From assembly GCF_005116675.2 (NCBI RefSeq), contig NZ_CP050699.1:4769001-4833000 (forward strand): DNA of 64,000 nt, written 5' to 3'. Of the stretch, positions 8,905-19,360 are shown piece after piece. Origin of the DNA: Desulfosediminicola ganghwensis (GTDB lineage: Bacteria; Desulfobacterota; Desulfobulbia; Desulfobulbales; Desulfocapsaceae). Every line of letters starts with the position of its first letter. Within the stretch, counting starts at the first letter, position 1. Made by a program: the position numbers and the translations under genes. Below the pieces are notes generated by a model that ran no database searches, was not told where the DNA came from, and saw nothing but the letters and a program-made list of their open reading frames with translations.

Positions 8905-9525
8905 TTATTTTTCGCCCGGTTTCGGCTTCTTTTTCTTAAAGCCCATGCCAAGCACGAAAACTTCCCTGCTCTCTACCCGGGAACTTTGGGGTTTGAGCAC
9001 CTTGACCATCTCAAACCGTTGTTTCAGCTCCTGGACAAAACCCGGGAAATCCTCGCCCTGAAAGACTTTGACGATATAATGCCCCTTTGGAAGCAAAAGC
9101 AAATCAGCAATCCGCAGGGTTTCCTGAACCAACGCCAGCGATTGTTGCGCGTCGGACCAGCGGTTCCCTGTTGTTTTTGGAGCGATATCAGAAATAAGCA
9201 CCCTGAAAGTAGGTCGAATGCGACGAACGTTTTTTACAAAATCCTCGTCACGGATATCCTGACATAGCCAATGGATCTGTGCGCTATCCGGCCGAGGTGC
9301 CTCTTCGACCTGTTGCAGATCAACGCCAACCACAACTCCCTTGGGACCTACTATTTCAGCGGCATATATCGACCAGCTACCAGGATAGCAACCGATATCG
9401 AGCACACTGTCTCCCCGACGCAGAAAATTATACTTTTTCTGAGCCTCTTCAAGCTTATAAACGGAGCGGGCCGGATATTTTTCTTTTTTTGCCTTTTGGG
9501 CATAATAATCTTTAACTTTACGCAC
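8905..9525 (-). CDS. rlmE: 23S rRNA 2'-O-methyltransferase RlmE (FtsJ/RrmJ)
   Basis: RlmE methylates the 2'-OH of U2552 in the ribosomal A-loop. The 206 residues contain YPARSVYKLEE, the SAM motif VLDIGCYPGSWS (about 42-53; most homologues have a LGAAPGGWS version), the catalytic region ISDIAPKTTGN with Asp, and IVKVFQGED with the catalytic Lys. The C-terminus is a short basic tail. About 300 bases to the right are without a recognised gene. Confidence 0.92.
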   Translation of the reverse strand: MRKVKDYYAQKAKKEKYPARSVYKLEEAQKKYNFLRRGDSVLDIGCYPGSWSIYAAEIVGPKGVVVGVDLQQVEEAPRPDSAQIHWLCQDIRDEDFVKNVRRIRPTFRVLISDIAPKTTGNRWSDAQQSLALVQETLRIADLLLLPKGHYIVKVFQGEDFPGFVQELKQRFEMVKVLKPQSSRVESREVFVLGMGFKKKKPKPGEK

Positions 9526-9821
9526 TTTTTAGTCCATTTGCTATGCTTTGACAAGGCGAAACGGGGCCTGTTTTCCTACCTGGAGAGGCGGTCAACCTGG
9601 CCCGGATTTCTCATTAGTTCAGGCGGTGTCCGATTCAAATCTATGGCTGTAAATACTAGCGAACTATTTTTGCAACCAGGACGCAGAAGAAAACGGCACC
9701 GCATGGGCTTGCCTCCAGTAATGCATTTTATCGATATCTCCGTACTTTTATCGATACTATCAATGCATTGAGAACATATAGTCTGCCATTGTTACGACAA
9801 TATGCTCATGAGCGATTCGGG

Positions 9822-11345
9822 CTAATCCTCTTTTACCCCATGCTCTTCAATATACAGTCGGGCCCAACTCACTGCTTGTTCTTTTGATTCAATCACTCCC
9901 TCGACCTGCAACATCTCCAACTCACCAAGAATCTCTTTAAAAACAGGCCCGGGAGTAAGGCCGAATTCATCTATCAGTTCCTTGCCGCCCAGAAGCGGTG
10001 GACCGGTGAGCGCGGGCAGAATATGCTCTCTGTAAATTTGTGTCAACTCACTATAGAGCTCTACCAGCTCTTTTTCCATACTTTGAGGCTTTAACTCCCC
10101 CTGACTTGCCAGACTATCTGACATGGCCAACAGGAAAAGCCCGGGCAAATCATCACCGGCACGTTTACACAGCTTCAGTGCAGCCCGACGGGTGAGTTTC
10201 TCACCTCTTCGGACATTGCAGAGATGAAAAGGATGCATGTGCATCGCTACCAGATGACCGGTGCGCTCACGATCTTCATTACTCCACCTGAGCCTTCTGG
10301 CAATAACCTCAAACTGAGCCCGGCCTATTTCATCATGGCCATAAAAGGTCACCCGGGAACCATTGCGGGCCTCGCCCATAGCAGCCGGTTTACCAATATC
10401 ATGCAGCAGCGCCGCCCATTTCAGACATCTGCGTGTATTGCCATCCTTAGTGTAGGCAATAACCTCATCCTTGCAATTTGGATATATTTTCCCAGGAACC
10501 GCCAGCAATTGCTCCATCTCGTGCAGCGTTTGGAAATTATGATGAAAAACATCCAGATGATGAAAATCGGGTTGCTCGACATCAATGCCTTCATACAACT
10601 CGGGCAGCAACTGACAGAGAATTTCCGACTCATCCATCTGCCACAGCACTTCAGCTGCATAATCTGTGGCCATAATTTTGTCCAGCTCATAGCGAATCCG
10701 CTCGGCCGCGATCCGACAGATTGCATCACTCTGTTCGCGAATTTCCTCGAGAGTATCCGGAGCGAGATCAAAACCCAGAGTGGCGACAAACCGGTAACCG
10801 CGCAGCATCCTGAGCGGATCTGCTTCGAAGGCGTTCGGACAGTGTCTCAGGCGACGGTTGAACAGATCCTCGACACCATTCAGGGGGTCTATAAGCAACG
10901 AGTCGGGCGTACGCGCACTTCTTCCCTTCACCGCATCAGCGAGGTTCACAGCGATAGCGTTGACGGTATAATCCCTTAACGCCAGATCCTCTTCTATGGT
11001 CGCGACGCCGCCCCGAAAAGATGACACATCGATGTCAAAGCCACGCCAGACAACCCGGGCAGCTTCTTCATCATCCGTACCCAGTTGCACATATGCACCC
11101 TCGCCCAGCAACCTGATCAGTTCCCGGCAGAGTAGCTCAGCTCCGTCAGGGACGGTTATATCAAAATCGTGACATTCAAGATCCAGCAACCAGTCACGAA
11201 CCGGCCCCCCCACGATATACATAGGCGTGCCACTCTTATCATAAAGCGACATGAGAGCCGTGATCACCTCTTGGGGTACACGACGCACAAGCCCTTCAAT
11301 ATCAATAATTCTCTGTTGCAGCCTGCTTTCTTTTTTCATCTTCAT
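9822..11345 (-). CDS. cca: CCA-adding tRNA nucleotidyltransferase / poly(A) polymerase family protein with HD domain
   Basis: Class II nucleotidyltransferases add CCA to tRNA 3' ends or poly(A) tails to RNA. The 507-residue product has a head domain with VGGPVRDWLLD and the metal-binding D-F-D (about 45-65), RDYTVNAIAV, the neck motif PLRMLRGYRF, and an HD phosphohydrolase domain (LLHDIGKPAAMG, about residue 315). The HD domain is typical of bacterial CCA enzymes with associated phosphatase activity. The nearby tRNA-Arg gene encodes its CCA, so at least part of the tRNA set would not need de novo addition. I cannot separate CCA-adding from A-adding specificity by eye. Confidence 0.85.
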   Translation of the reverse strand: MKMKKESRLQQRIIDIEGLVRRVPQEVITALMSLYDKSGTPMYIVGGPVRDWLLDLECHDFDITVPDGAELLCRELIRLLGEGAYVQLGTDDEEAARVVWRGFDIDVSSFRGGVATIEEDLALRDYTVNAIAVNLADAVKGRSARTPDSLLIDPLNGVEDLFNRRLRHCPNAFEADPLRMLRGYRFVATLGFDLAPDTLEEIREQSDAICRIAAERIRYELDKIMATDYAAEVLWQMDESEILCQLLPELYEGIDVEQPDFHHLDVFHHNFQTLHEMEQLLAVPGKIYPNCKDEVIAYTKDGNTRRCLKWAALLHDIGKPAAMGEARNGSRVTFYGHDEIGRAQFEVIARRLRWSNEDRERTGHLVAMHMHPFHLCNVRRGEKLTRRAALKLCKRAGDDLPGLFLLAMSDSLASQGELKPQSMEKELVELYSELTQIYREHILPALTGPPLLGGKELIDEFGLTPGPVFKEILGELEMLQVEGVIESKEQAVSWARLYIEEHGVKED

Positions 11346-11525
11346 CTACTATAGTGATGCTTTTCTCTGAACGACCGCTTAACGCTCCAGCATACCATAT
11401 TCATCAGGTTATGAACAGTCCTGCCATGTTGAGATAGATGACCAAGGAGCGATTTTTTTCATCACTTCCTGTCGCACCCCCAAAAAGTGACGTGATGGGA
11501 CATTATAAACAACAACCAAAAATCT

Positions 11526-12797
11526 ATGAACACACTGCAATGGCTGAGTTCAGCCCTTATCTCTTTGAAGCTTAACGAAGCCCTGGCAATATCCCTGGCC
11601 ACAGCAATCATGCTGGGCTGCGCATTGCTGGCTGCATTTGTCGCGACATGGTTGGTGAAAAAGACCATACTGGCAGCGGTTTCAAGGTGGATCAGCAATA
11701 AACGCTATCGCTGGTCTGACCCTCTGGCCAAGAATCGGCTGCTTGATAAATTCAGCTGGTTCGTACCTGTCGCCATTTTCTCGGTTGCAGTTGACGCTTT
11801 TCTCGATGCTTCAAGCCCCGCATATGCTCTGGCGCGACGTTTGATCATGAGCGGCTTCGTAATAATCGCGGTGATCTGCCTGATTTCAATTTTCTCCTGC
11901 ATAAATGATATTCATCGCATCCTGAGAAAGCACAAAGGCAGTACCCTGGGCGGCTACACGGATGCGGGCAAGATAATCACAGTCATTGTGGGGGCCATTT
12001 TCATCGTCTCAATCTTCACCGGCAAGTCTCCCTGGGGCATCATCTCTGTTCTTGGTGGCCTCACCGCCGTGACTATGCTGGTCTTCAAAGACACCATACT
12101 CGGCTTTGTTGCCTCTGTACAACTTACCTCGACAGACATGGTGCGAATAGGTGACTGGGTTGAAATGCAGCAGTATGGTGCCGACGGAGATGTGATAGAT
12201 ATGGGCATCAACTGTATCCGCGTCCAGAACTGGGACAAGACCGTGACGACCATCCCCACCTATGCGCTCGTCTCATCTTCCTTTAAAAACTGGCGTGGCA
12301 TGAGCGAATCGGGAGGCAGGAGGATCAAAAGAGCTCTCAACATTGATATCAGCTCCATTCACTTTATCGATGATGCTTCCCTGCAAAAATTACGTAAAGT
12401 TACACTTCTCTCAGACTATCTCACTGCTAAAGATACCGAAATCACAGAGTTCAACAACTGCTCTACCGATACCGAAGAGACGTCTCTCAACTCTCGCCGA
12501 CAAACCAATATCGGAGTATTTCGCGCCTATGTCATTGCCTATCTGCGCAACAATCCCAATATTCATAAAGATATGACGTTTCTAGTCCGCCAGCTCGCGC
12601 CCACCGATACGGGTTTACCACTTGAAATCTATGTATTCTCAAAGGACCAGGCCTGGGCCAGTTATGAGGCAATTCAGGCTGACATTTTCGACCATCTCCT
12701 GGCAGCAGTACCCGAATTTGGCCTGCGCATTTTCCAGGCCCCCAGCGGCCATGACCTGCGCTCCATAAACAGTCGTTCCAACGAGCTTGTCAACTAG
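11526..12797 (+). CDS. Mechanosensitive channel of the MscS family (YbdG/MscM-like)
   Basis: An inner-membrane channel predicted to open on hypo-osmotic shock. The 423 residues have hydrophobic segments near 20-45, 72-90, 100-122 and 145-165, and a pore-lining helix with the downstream beta domain (LGGLTAVTMLVFKDTILGFVASVQL, split here as LGGLTAVTMLVFKD and ILGFVASVQL; then RIGDWVEM). The sequence KNWRGMSESGGRRIKRAL and the C-terminal soluble domain are as in the YbdG group. It stands alone on the plus strand, transcribed away from the cca gene. Confidence 0.9.
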   Translation: MNTLQWLSSALISLKLNEALAISLATAIMLGCALLAAFVATWLVKKTILAAVSRWISNKRYRWSDPLAKNRLLDKFSWFVPVAIFSVAVDAFLDASSPAYALARRLIMSGFVIIAVICLISIFSCINDIHRILRKHKGSTLGGYTDAGKIITVIVGAIFIVSIFTGKSPWGIISVLGGLTAVTMLVFKDTILGFVASVQLTSTDMVRIGDWVEMQQYGADGDVIDMGINCIRVQNWDKTVTTIPTYALVSSSFKNWRGMSESGGRRIKRALNIDISSIHFIDDASLQKLRKVTLLSDYLTAKDTEITEFNNCSTDTEETSLNSRRQTNIGVFRAYVIAYLRNNPNIHKDMTFLVRQLAPTDTGLPLEIYVFSKDQAWASYEAIQADIFDHLLAAVPEFGLRIFQAPSGHDLRSINSRSNELVN

Positions 12798-12842
12798 GGT
12801 TTTCCAGCTAATCCAAGCAACCAGTTTCTTATTGTTATTACT

Positions 12843-13814
12843 ATGTCAAATGATGTACCCGGGGGCAACCTGCCCCAAACACCCTTTCTTTACCTGGCCC
12901 CGCTGAGGGGAATTACAGATGTGCTGTTCAGGAACGTCTTTTTTGATCACTTCAAGGGGATCGACTGCGCCATAGCACCTTTCATCAACCCTCAAAAAAA
13001 CCCGAGCAATAAAAAGAAACTGCTTGCGGACCTCTTCCCCGAAGATAACACCCGCATTGAGGTTATACCGCAGTTACTCAACAACAATGCGGGCGAATTT
13101 ATTGATCTCGTCCTGCGACTCGAGGATCTTGGATACACCAGGCTGAACTGGAACCTCGGTTGTCCCGCCCCGATGGTTGCCAACAAAGGGCGCGGTTCGG
13201 GCCTGCTCCCCTATCCTGAACAAATTCTTGAATTACTCGACGAGGTACTGCCCAGACTTGGCGCCACCCTCTCAATCAAAATGCGGCTGGGCTTCAAGGA
13301 AAAGGATGAAAGCATCACCCTGCTACCACGACTCAACGACTACCCGCTTGAAGAGATCATCATTCATCCGCGCCTGGGCAAGCAGATGTATAAAGGCAAA
13401 ACCGACCCGGACGGCTTCGCCGACTGCCTTGCGCTCACCCGACACCCGGTTGCCTACAATGGCGATATCAACTCGCTGGATGATTACCTGTACTTAGCCA
13501 ACAGGTTTCCGCAGATTTCCAAATGGATGATCGGTCGGGGGGTGCTGATGAATCCCCTGCTGGCCGAAGAACTGAAAGGGCTGCCACCCGCCGACCAGGA
13601 GAGAAAGAAAGAACGGATACGTGCTTTTCACGATGAACTTTGCGATGCGTACCGGCAGCAGCTCTCAGGCCCCGGCCATTTACTCGGTAAAATGAAGCAG
13701 CTTTGGCTCTATCTTTATCGCTCATTTCCCGGCAGGGAAAAAGCGCTTAAAAAAATCAAGAAAGCCCGCACCGAGGAGCAATTCCTGGATGCGGTGGAGA
13801 TGATGTTCGAATAA
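12843..13814 (+). CDS. tRNA-dihydrouridine synthase (DusC-like)
   Basis: Dus enzymes reduce uridines in tRNA D-loops with FMN and NADPH. The 323-residue protein has the N-terminal FMN-binding YLAPLRGITDVLFRN, the catalytic Cys in NWNLGCPAPMV (about residue 104), GSGLL, IKMRLGF, IIHPRLGKQMYKG with the FMN phosphate region, and YNGDI. It begins 45 bases after the channel gene and may be cotranscribed. Which U position is modified cannot be read from the sequence. Confidence 0.93.
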   Translation: MSNDVPGGNLPQTPFLYLAPLRGITDVLFRNVFFDHFKGIDCAIAPFINPQKNPSNKKKLLADLFPEDNTRIEVIPQLLNNNAGEFIDLVLRLEDLGYTRLNWNLGCPAPMVANKGRGSGLLPYPEQILELLDEVLPRLGATLSIKMRLGFKEKDESITLLPRLNDYPLEEIIIHPRLGKQMYKGKTDPDGFADCLALTRHPVAYNGDINSLDDYLYLANRFPQISKWMIGRGVLMNPLLAEELKGLPPADQERKKERIRAFHDELCDAYRQQLSGPGHLLGKMKQLWLYLYRSFPGREKALKKIKKARTEEQFLDAVEMMFE

Positions 13815-13900
13815 GGACTTGGCAGGAGACTGCTTTGGGGACCACCCTCGCTCATGGCTGAAGACTCACCCGAACTTCCCATGCGAAATCCGGGTTGAAG

Positions 13901-14704
13901 CTACTTGCGTCCTTCACTGGCTGAATTCCACGCTGCAAGCGCCGTCTTCACCGACCGGCGCATCTCCCGCATAAAACCGGAGCCGGTCTTTTTGAGATAG
14001 AAATGCTGGCCCGGGTTGATCGCGTCCCCCAGGTAACGCCCGGAAGCGAACTCCCTGGCGATACGCTCATCAAACATCTTCTCGAAACCACGCTCATCAA
14101 GTCGCTGATAGGTATCGGTAAAGACAACTGATTCTTTTGGAAACCTTGGTGTGAGTGGCTTGCCCAGCAACGCATCTTTGGGATAACCCAAACAGAGCAT
14201 GGTAATTGGGAAAACAAGGTCAGGCAGCTGAAACATCTTTCGATGGACCTCATAGTTTTCCATGATATCTCCTATATAGCAGGAACCAATCCCCAGAGAT
14301 TCGGCTGCCACCACCGTGTTCTGTGCAGCTATCAATGCATCACAGCAGGCCAGCATAAGATCGGATTCTTCAGGTTGCTTAAAACTTCTTCCCTGCTCCC
14401 GGCAAAGCTGCGGCACACCACTTAATCGGTAATAGTCATACCAACGCTGCATATCGGCAAGAAAAAGTAAAACAAAGGGAGCCTTGGCGATAAATGGCTG
14501 GTTATCGCAGGTTTTGACCAATTGCTCTTTTTTATCGTGATCAGTGACCTCGATAATGGAGTAGAGCATCATGTTGCCTGCTGTCGGAGCCCGCATAGCA
14601 CATTGAATAATCAGCTCCCTCTCCTCTTGAGGTATTAACCTGTCACTATACGCTCTCACTGAGCGGCGTTGCAAAATCGAATCGATTACGGGGTTCACAT
14701 CCAC
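13901..14704 (-). CDS. Nitroreductase family FMN oxidoreductase
   Basis: NADPH-dependent flavoenzyme of the NfsA/FRP fold. The start DSILQRRSVRAYSDR and MRAPTAGNMMLYSIIEV are the FMN-binding hallmarks, followed by LACCDALIAAQNTVVAAESLGIGSCYIGD, again as AAESLGIGSCYIGD, and CLGYPKD. At 267 residues it is slightly longer than typical. The physiological substrate is unknown. Confidence 0.88.
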   Translation of the reverse strand: MDVNPVIDSILQRRSVRAYSDRLIPQEERELIIQCAMRAPTAGNMMLYSIIEVTDHDKKEQLVKTCDNQPFIAKAPFVLLFLADMQRWYDYYRLSGVPQLCREQGRSFKQPEESDLMLACCDALIAAQNTVVAAESLGIGSCYIGDIMENYEVHRKMFQLPDLVFPITMLCLGYPKDALLGKPLTPRFPKESVVFTDTYQRLDERGFEKMFDERIAREFASGRYLGDAINPGQHFYLKKTGSGFMREMRRSVKTALAAWNSASEGRK

Positions 14705-14814
14705 CTCATTGCTGGTAATTCAACAAACTGTTTTTTGGGGGTTCCATATCATCTGGAAATATGCCATATATTGCACGACTATCGTCTAACCCTTCATCTC
14801 CCAGAGCATGCCCC

Positions 14815-15759
14815 ATGTCCACCTTACTACAAAACTTTTCTATAGTTCTGCCGGTCTTTCTGGTAATTGTCGTCGGCTACTGCTTAAAGCACACCAGACT
14901 GATTGATGCCAGTTTTCTTTTTCAGTTGAATAGACTGGTCTTTTATGTGGCACTGCCCACCATGCTGTTTCACAAAATCGCCTCGAACGACTTTCAGGCC
15001 AGCTTCAACCCCCGGCTGCTGTTCGGCGTGCTGGCCATTATCGTGACTTCAGCAATCCTCAGTTATGGCTACGGGCTGTTCAGAAAATATCCGCCTCAAA
15101 AACTCGGGGCCTTTTGCCAGGGAATCTTTCGGGGCAATGTCGCTTATTTTGGTTTGGCTATCATTTTCAATGCCTGGGGAGAAACCGGCTTTGCCACCGC
15201 AGGCATCATTATCGGGTTTCTGGTTCCACCCATGAATTTTCTGGCAGTCATGGCCATGCTGCTGCCGATGAGATCTTCCGATCACACCATGGGTTCGGCT
15301 TTCTGGATGTACCAATTTGCGTTCAACCCGCTCATCATCTCATCTTTTCTCGGCATCGCCTGGAGCTATTTCGATTTGCCACTGCCTGCAGTTATCGACA
15401 GTTCCATGGACATTATAGCCGGTATGGCACTGCCTCTGGCCTTGATCGCCATTGGCGGTTCTTTCTCACCACAGCGGCTGAAGGGAGACATCGTAACGGC
15501 AAGCCTGGCCACCATCATGAAAATAATTGTCATGCCGCTGGTGGCGATCCCCCTGCTTCTCGCACTTGGAGTCACCGGCCAGGATCTCGGAGTAGGCATC
15601 ATCCTGCTGGCCGCCCCCACCGCAACGGCCGCCTTTATCATGGCTCAACAGTTAAAGAGCGATGTGGAGTTAACCGGCACCATCATCATGCTCTCTTCGC
15701 TCTGCTCGGTGGCTACCTATACAGGACTGCTCTACCTGCTTTCAATACTAAATTTATAG
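14815..15759 (+). CDS. AEC-family (auxin efflux carrier) transporter
   Basis: Ten-helix inner-membrane transporter family, several members of which export or import organic acids. Starting at ATG 14815 (MSTLLQNFSIVLPVFLVIVVGY) gives 314 residues with hydrophobic segments spread over the whole length and the family motifs NRLVFYVALPTMLFHK (loop 1) and LAAPTATAAFIMAQQ near the C-terminus. An upstream in-frame ATG at 14761 would add 18 polar residues and seems less likely. A bidirectional terminator follows the stop. Confidence 0.85.
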   Translation: MSTLLQNFSIVLPVFLVIVVGYCLKHTRLIDASFLFQLNRLVFYVALPTMLFHKIASNDFQASFNPRLLFGVLAIIVTSAILSYGYGLFRKYPPQKLGAFCQGIFRGNVAYFGLAIIFNAWGETGFATAGIIIGFLVPPMNFLAVMAMLLPMRSSDHTMGSAFWMYQFAFNPLIISSFLGIAWSYFDLPLPAVIDSSMDIIAGMALPLALIAIGGSFSPQRLKGDIVTASLATIMKIIVMPLVAIPLLLALGVTGQDLGVGIILLAAPTATAAFIMAQQLKSDVELTGTIIMLSSLCSVATYTGLLYLLSILNL

Positions 15760-15777
15760 AACCAGTCGAAAAGGCAT

Positions 15778-15820
15778 AAAAAAACCGCTGACCAGGTCAC
15801 ACCTGATCAGCGGTTTACGG
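15778..15820. terminator. Bidirectional Rho-independent terminator
   Basis: The perfect-looking stem AAACCGCTGACCAGGT / ACCTGATCAGCGGTTT is flanked by A residues on the left, giving a T run for leftward transcripts, and lies between convergent genes (AEC transporter and PP-loop protein). Confidence 0.8.
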
Positions 15821-15881
15821 ATATTGTAGATATTGAAATTCCCTTGCTGCTTACCTTAAAAAATACTGAACCCAGAGTGTA

Positions 15882-16928
15882 CTAGAGCATCCAGGCACGG
15901 GAAATCTCATCGGCAATCGGCCCGATAGTTATCGTCTCCTTCTTTCCTGCCAGCCTGCAGGTAACATCCGCCTCAGGCGGTTTACCTTTGATCTTCTTAC
16001 CATAGCGAACCACCAGGCTTGCGGCAAGTTCCAGATCCTTCTGGAGATCTTCCGGACCTGCGTAAAAAGTATCGGCACGGCGCAGAAGAGCTATCGGCCC
16101 GGGCTGCTGCTCCATCCCCAACACGGCATCTCCCTCTTCGGCAAGCGACGACAGTCTGGTGTTATCTTTTTCGTCGCGGCCCAGCATCAGCCAACCACCA
16201 CCCGGCAACAGAAACTGTCTGCCAACCAGCAGCAGCAGGATGTCGGTAACCGTCATATCCGACGATTTTACGACAAAGCCGTCGTTATAGAAATTCTTGA
16301 TCCGCCTGCTGAGAATAGGGTCAGCCAGGGTGCAGCCTCCAGCCGGCGAGGGGAAGTCGGTGATGCCATACTCTTTGGCCAGCGCTATCTGACTTGATCG
16401 ACCTCTGCCACTGAAGTTCAGTAGTTTCTCGCGATCAACCCACCCCTCTTCCTCAGCGAGAGTAGGTGCCATCAGTTTGGCACAGAGCGGCCGCAACAAA
16501 ATGGAGCGACTTTCGGAGTCACGGCTTATCACATTCAGGGTATCCCTTCTCTGAGACATAGGCCGTTGCCCCAGGACCTCGCCGGTGATAAGAAACGACG
16601 CTCCCAGTTCGGCCATCATCTGCTTGGCCCTTGAGACCATGAAAATCTTGCAGTCCACACACGGATTGAAGTTCTTGCCGAAACCGTAGGCCGGTTGGCG
16701 CAACATCTCGAGGTATTCCTCACTGATGTCGACAACCATGGCGTTTATTCCATATTTATCCCGGACTTGTTCCTTATACCCTTCTATATCATCAAGAATG
16801 TCATAATTGAAAAAAGGTGAAACAAATTTTACCGCAGTGACCTCAACCCCTTGCGCCATAACAACTCGAGTTGCCAGAATAGAGTCCAAGCCGCCCGAAA
16901 ATAGAGACAGCGCTTTAACCTTCGTCAT
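15882..16928 (-). CDS. PP-loop ATPase, predicted tRNA thiolation-type enzyme
   Basis: The N-terminus has the PP-loop LFSGGLDSILATRV that binds ATP and adenylates its substrate, as in MnmA, ThiI and TtcA. A CxxC pair in NPCVDCKIFM (about residues 88-92) and another Cys in SPAGGCTL (about 196) suggest sulfur transfer. The C-terminal 120 residues form a domain similar to the RNA-binding region of NFACT/DUF814-type proteins (VGRQFLLPGGGWLMLGRDE). Neighbours give no pathway hint. I infer a role in tRNA sulfur modification but not the position. Confidence 0.7.
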   Translation of the reverse strand: MTKVKALSLFSGGLDSILATRVVMAQGVEVTAVKFVSPFFNYDILDDIEGYKEQVRDKYGINAMVVDISEEYLEMLRQPAYGFGKNFNPCVDCKIFMVSRAKQMMAELGASFLITGEVLGQRPMSQRRDTLNVISRDSESRSILLRPLCAKLMAPTLAEEEGWVDREKLLNFSGRGRSSQIALAKEYGITDFPSPAGGCTLADPILSRRIKNFYNDGFVVKSSDMTVTDILLLLVGRQFLLPGGGWLMLGRDEKDNTRLSSLAEEGDAVLGMEQQPGPIALLRRADTFYAGPEDLQKDLELAASLVVRYGKKIKGKPPEADVTCRLAGKKETITIGPIADEISRAWML

Positions 16929-17022
16929 AATTACCTATATAAAATTGCACAAGCATACAGCTACCATTCGAACAGCCAGCCTGTATTGCGTGAGTATCTA
17001 GCCTTTGGCTGTTAGTAACGGT

Positions 17023-18714
17023 TTACTGCTGAACTTCCTGCTCTCTTTCAAGCATTTCCCGAGCCCAGGCCTGGGTCTGCTCAGTTGCCGAATCACCAGC
17101 CAGCATGCGTGCCAACTCTTTAACCCGGTGATCGTGAGGGAGCTGTATTACCGAGGATTGCGTTCTGCCTTCTTCAACTTCTTTTGAAACCTGAAAATGC
17201 AGATCTCCACGGGCAGCGATCTGGGGCAGATGGGTAATACAAAACACTTGATGATGACTGGATAGCTGCTTGATCTTCCTGGCCACAGCCTCGGCTGCTT
17301 CACCACCGATACCGGCATCGACCTCATCAAAAATTACAGTATCCACCATATCCTTTTTGGCAAGCAGACACTTTACCGCCAGCATCAGGCGTGACAACTC
17401 ACCACCAGAGGCGACTTTAACCAGCTGGCGTGCCGGCTCACCGGGATTAGCGGAAAAGAAAAACTCGATTTTATCCCAGCCTGCTGCCCGTAAATTATCG
17501 GAAGTCTGTTCATGCCCCTGCCATCGAACCTCAAAGCCTGACTGGTTAAAGGCCAGCGACGAGAGCTCAACCCCCATTGCCTTCTCCATGGCCGCGGCAA
17601 CCTTTCTGCGTCTTTTCGAGAGGTCTGCTGCAAGTTTGGTGGCACGCTTCTCAAGTTTTTGAACCTGTGCCTCAAGCTCCGCTATCTCACGATCCATATT
17701 TTCAATTCTGGATAGCTCGTGCTGCGCCTTCTCGCCATATTCGATAACTTCTTCCAGGGTAGTGCCGTACTTTCGCTTCAGGCCATGGAGAATATCCAGC
17801 CTCTCGCTCACCTGTTCCAGACGAATCGGATTACTCTCCAGACCGTCACGGTAATGGCGCAGCTCCGTAGCATAATCCTCGGCCTGGAAGGTCAATCCGC
17901 CGATCTCCTCCGCCATCTTCTCGGCCTGGGGATCAAGTGCAACCAATTGCTCAAGGTTACGCCGCAGCTTAGACATCGAATCCAGAATCTCGTTTGAAAA
18001 AAGATAGTGACTCTCTTTACTGATCTTGATCAGTTCATTGGCGCTCTTAAGCCTCTTCTTTTCTGCGGAAAGCTCTTCGTCTTCACCAGGGACAACGGCC
18101 GCCTGCTCGATCTCCTCCAGCTGAAATTTGAGAAAATCCCTGCGCTGCTCTTTATCCTGCTCCTGCTGGTGTAAAGCGACCAGCTCCGCCAGACGCGTCT
18201 GCCACTGATCATATACTTTAGCCAACCCCTGACGATCCTCAATCAATTCGCCATACGTATCCAGAAAATCAAGGTGGTTGGCTGTCTGCATCAATTTCTG
18301 GTGATCATGCTGGCTGGCCACGCTCAACATATCTGCAGTAATGGCTGAGACCAGCTTAACCGTTGCCAACGAACCATTCACATACAGTTTTGAGCGGCCA
18401 CTCTGGTTGATCACCCGCTTGATCACTACGGTTGTATCCTCGCCGAAACCACTCTCATCAAGGCGCGAAAGCAGATCCCTGTGGCGTGGGTTCACTTCAA
18501 AGAGAGCCTCTATCACACAGCTGTCTGAACCGTTGCGAATCCAGTCAGCTGAAGCCCGTCCACCGGTCAGAAGGTGAATGGCTCTCAACATGATTGATTT
18601 ACCCGCACCTGTCTCACCTGTCATAACGACCAGACCACCACCGTCATGCTCCTCAAAGTTCAACTCAAGGGAGCTGATCAACGCCAGATTTTGAACCCGT
18701 AATTCGCAAAGCAT
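17023..18714 (-). CDS. recN: DNA repair protein RecN
   Basis: RecN is an SMC-like ATPase that acts in double-strand break repair. The 563 residues show the N-terminal Walker A MTGETGAGKSIM (about 32-43), long central coiled-coil segments (about 150-380) and the C-terminal ABC signature KVASGGELSRLMLAVK with Walker B VIFDEVDAGIGG and the His-loop CITHLPQIA. Length is normal. Confidence 0.96.
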   Translation of the reverse strand: MLCELRVQNLALISSLELNFEEHDGGGLVVMTGETGAGKSIMLRAIHLLTGGRASADWIRNGSDSCVIEALFEVNPRHRDLLSRLDESGFGEDTTVVIKRVINQSGRSKLYVNGSLATVKLVSAITADMLSVASQHDHQKLMQTANHLDFLDTYGELIEDRQGLAKVYDQWQTRLAELVALHQQEQDKEQRRDFLKFQLEEIEQAAVVPGEDEELSAEKKRLKSANELIKISKESHYLFSNEILDSMSKLRRNLEQLVALDPQAEKMAEEIGGLTFQAEDYATELRHYRDGLESNPIRLEQVSERLDILHGLKRKYGTTLEEVIEYGEKAQHELSRIENMDREIAELEAQVQKLEKRATKLAADLSKRRRKVAAAMEKAMGVELSSLAFNQSGFEVRWQGHEQTSDNLRAAGWDKIEFFFSANPGEPARQLVKVASGGELSRLMLAVKCLLAKKDMVDTVIFDEVDAGIGGEAAEAVARKIKQLSSHHQVFCITHLPQIAARGDLHFQVSKEVEEGRTQSSVIQLPHDHRVKELARMLAGDSATEQTQAWAREMLEREQEVQQ

Positions 18715-19360
18715 CTCAATTTCCTAAAAATATCTGTAATACTTAGTCTCCGGAATTCCCTTCCACACAGGTGTCTACTCCGGGCAATATCCAATATTTG
18801 CGAGCATGAATCTTGAACTACCCTACTTTTTTTCATCAGCATGCACGTAACCAACAATTCTTAACCCTAAATCATTACGAACATTGTTTTCATTCCACAA
18901 TGATATTTGAGAGCCGGATTTCTCGTTCGGTGAACTGTACGTGTCATATTTCTACACTGTTAACAAAGAGTACAGACCATATAGGGTGATCTTTATTAAC
19001 ATTTTTCCTGTAACAGGTACGCCCAATTATGGTACTACACCCCGACTTTGCAGGCACCTGTAGTCTCAAGCCAAAACTCTCAAGACGAAGCAACCTGAAC
19101 TGACAAGAAATTCAGGCGAAAGCCAGACAAAATCCGAACAGTTTCCTGCTGATCATACAGGACTCGCCCCGGAATTACCCACTGTTCATCCGCACAATCC
19201 GGGAAACCGATTGAAATTCACTAAATATCCGGCCTATCCGGCTTGACTCGCTTGGCAAAGGGCGGTAGGTTACAACCCTATAACAAGGGAGTGAAATCCT
19301 GGCAACCGGTTTTCAATATCATCAGAGTTCCCCAAGACCCATATCCCGTAACAACCCATC
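18715..19360. other. Long intergenic region upstream of the DtxR-type regulator
   Basis: About 645 bases with no convincing open frame. Near its right end (19200-19300) there are short imperfect stems around the segment ending AAGGGAGTGAAATCCTGG. I do not recognise a riboswitch family. It may hold a regulatory leader for the following gene. Confidence 0.4.

Noticed and set aside
19200-19330. Possible riboswitch in front of the DtxR-type gene
   Set aside because: Only weak stems; no known consensus could be matched.
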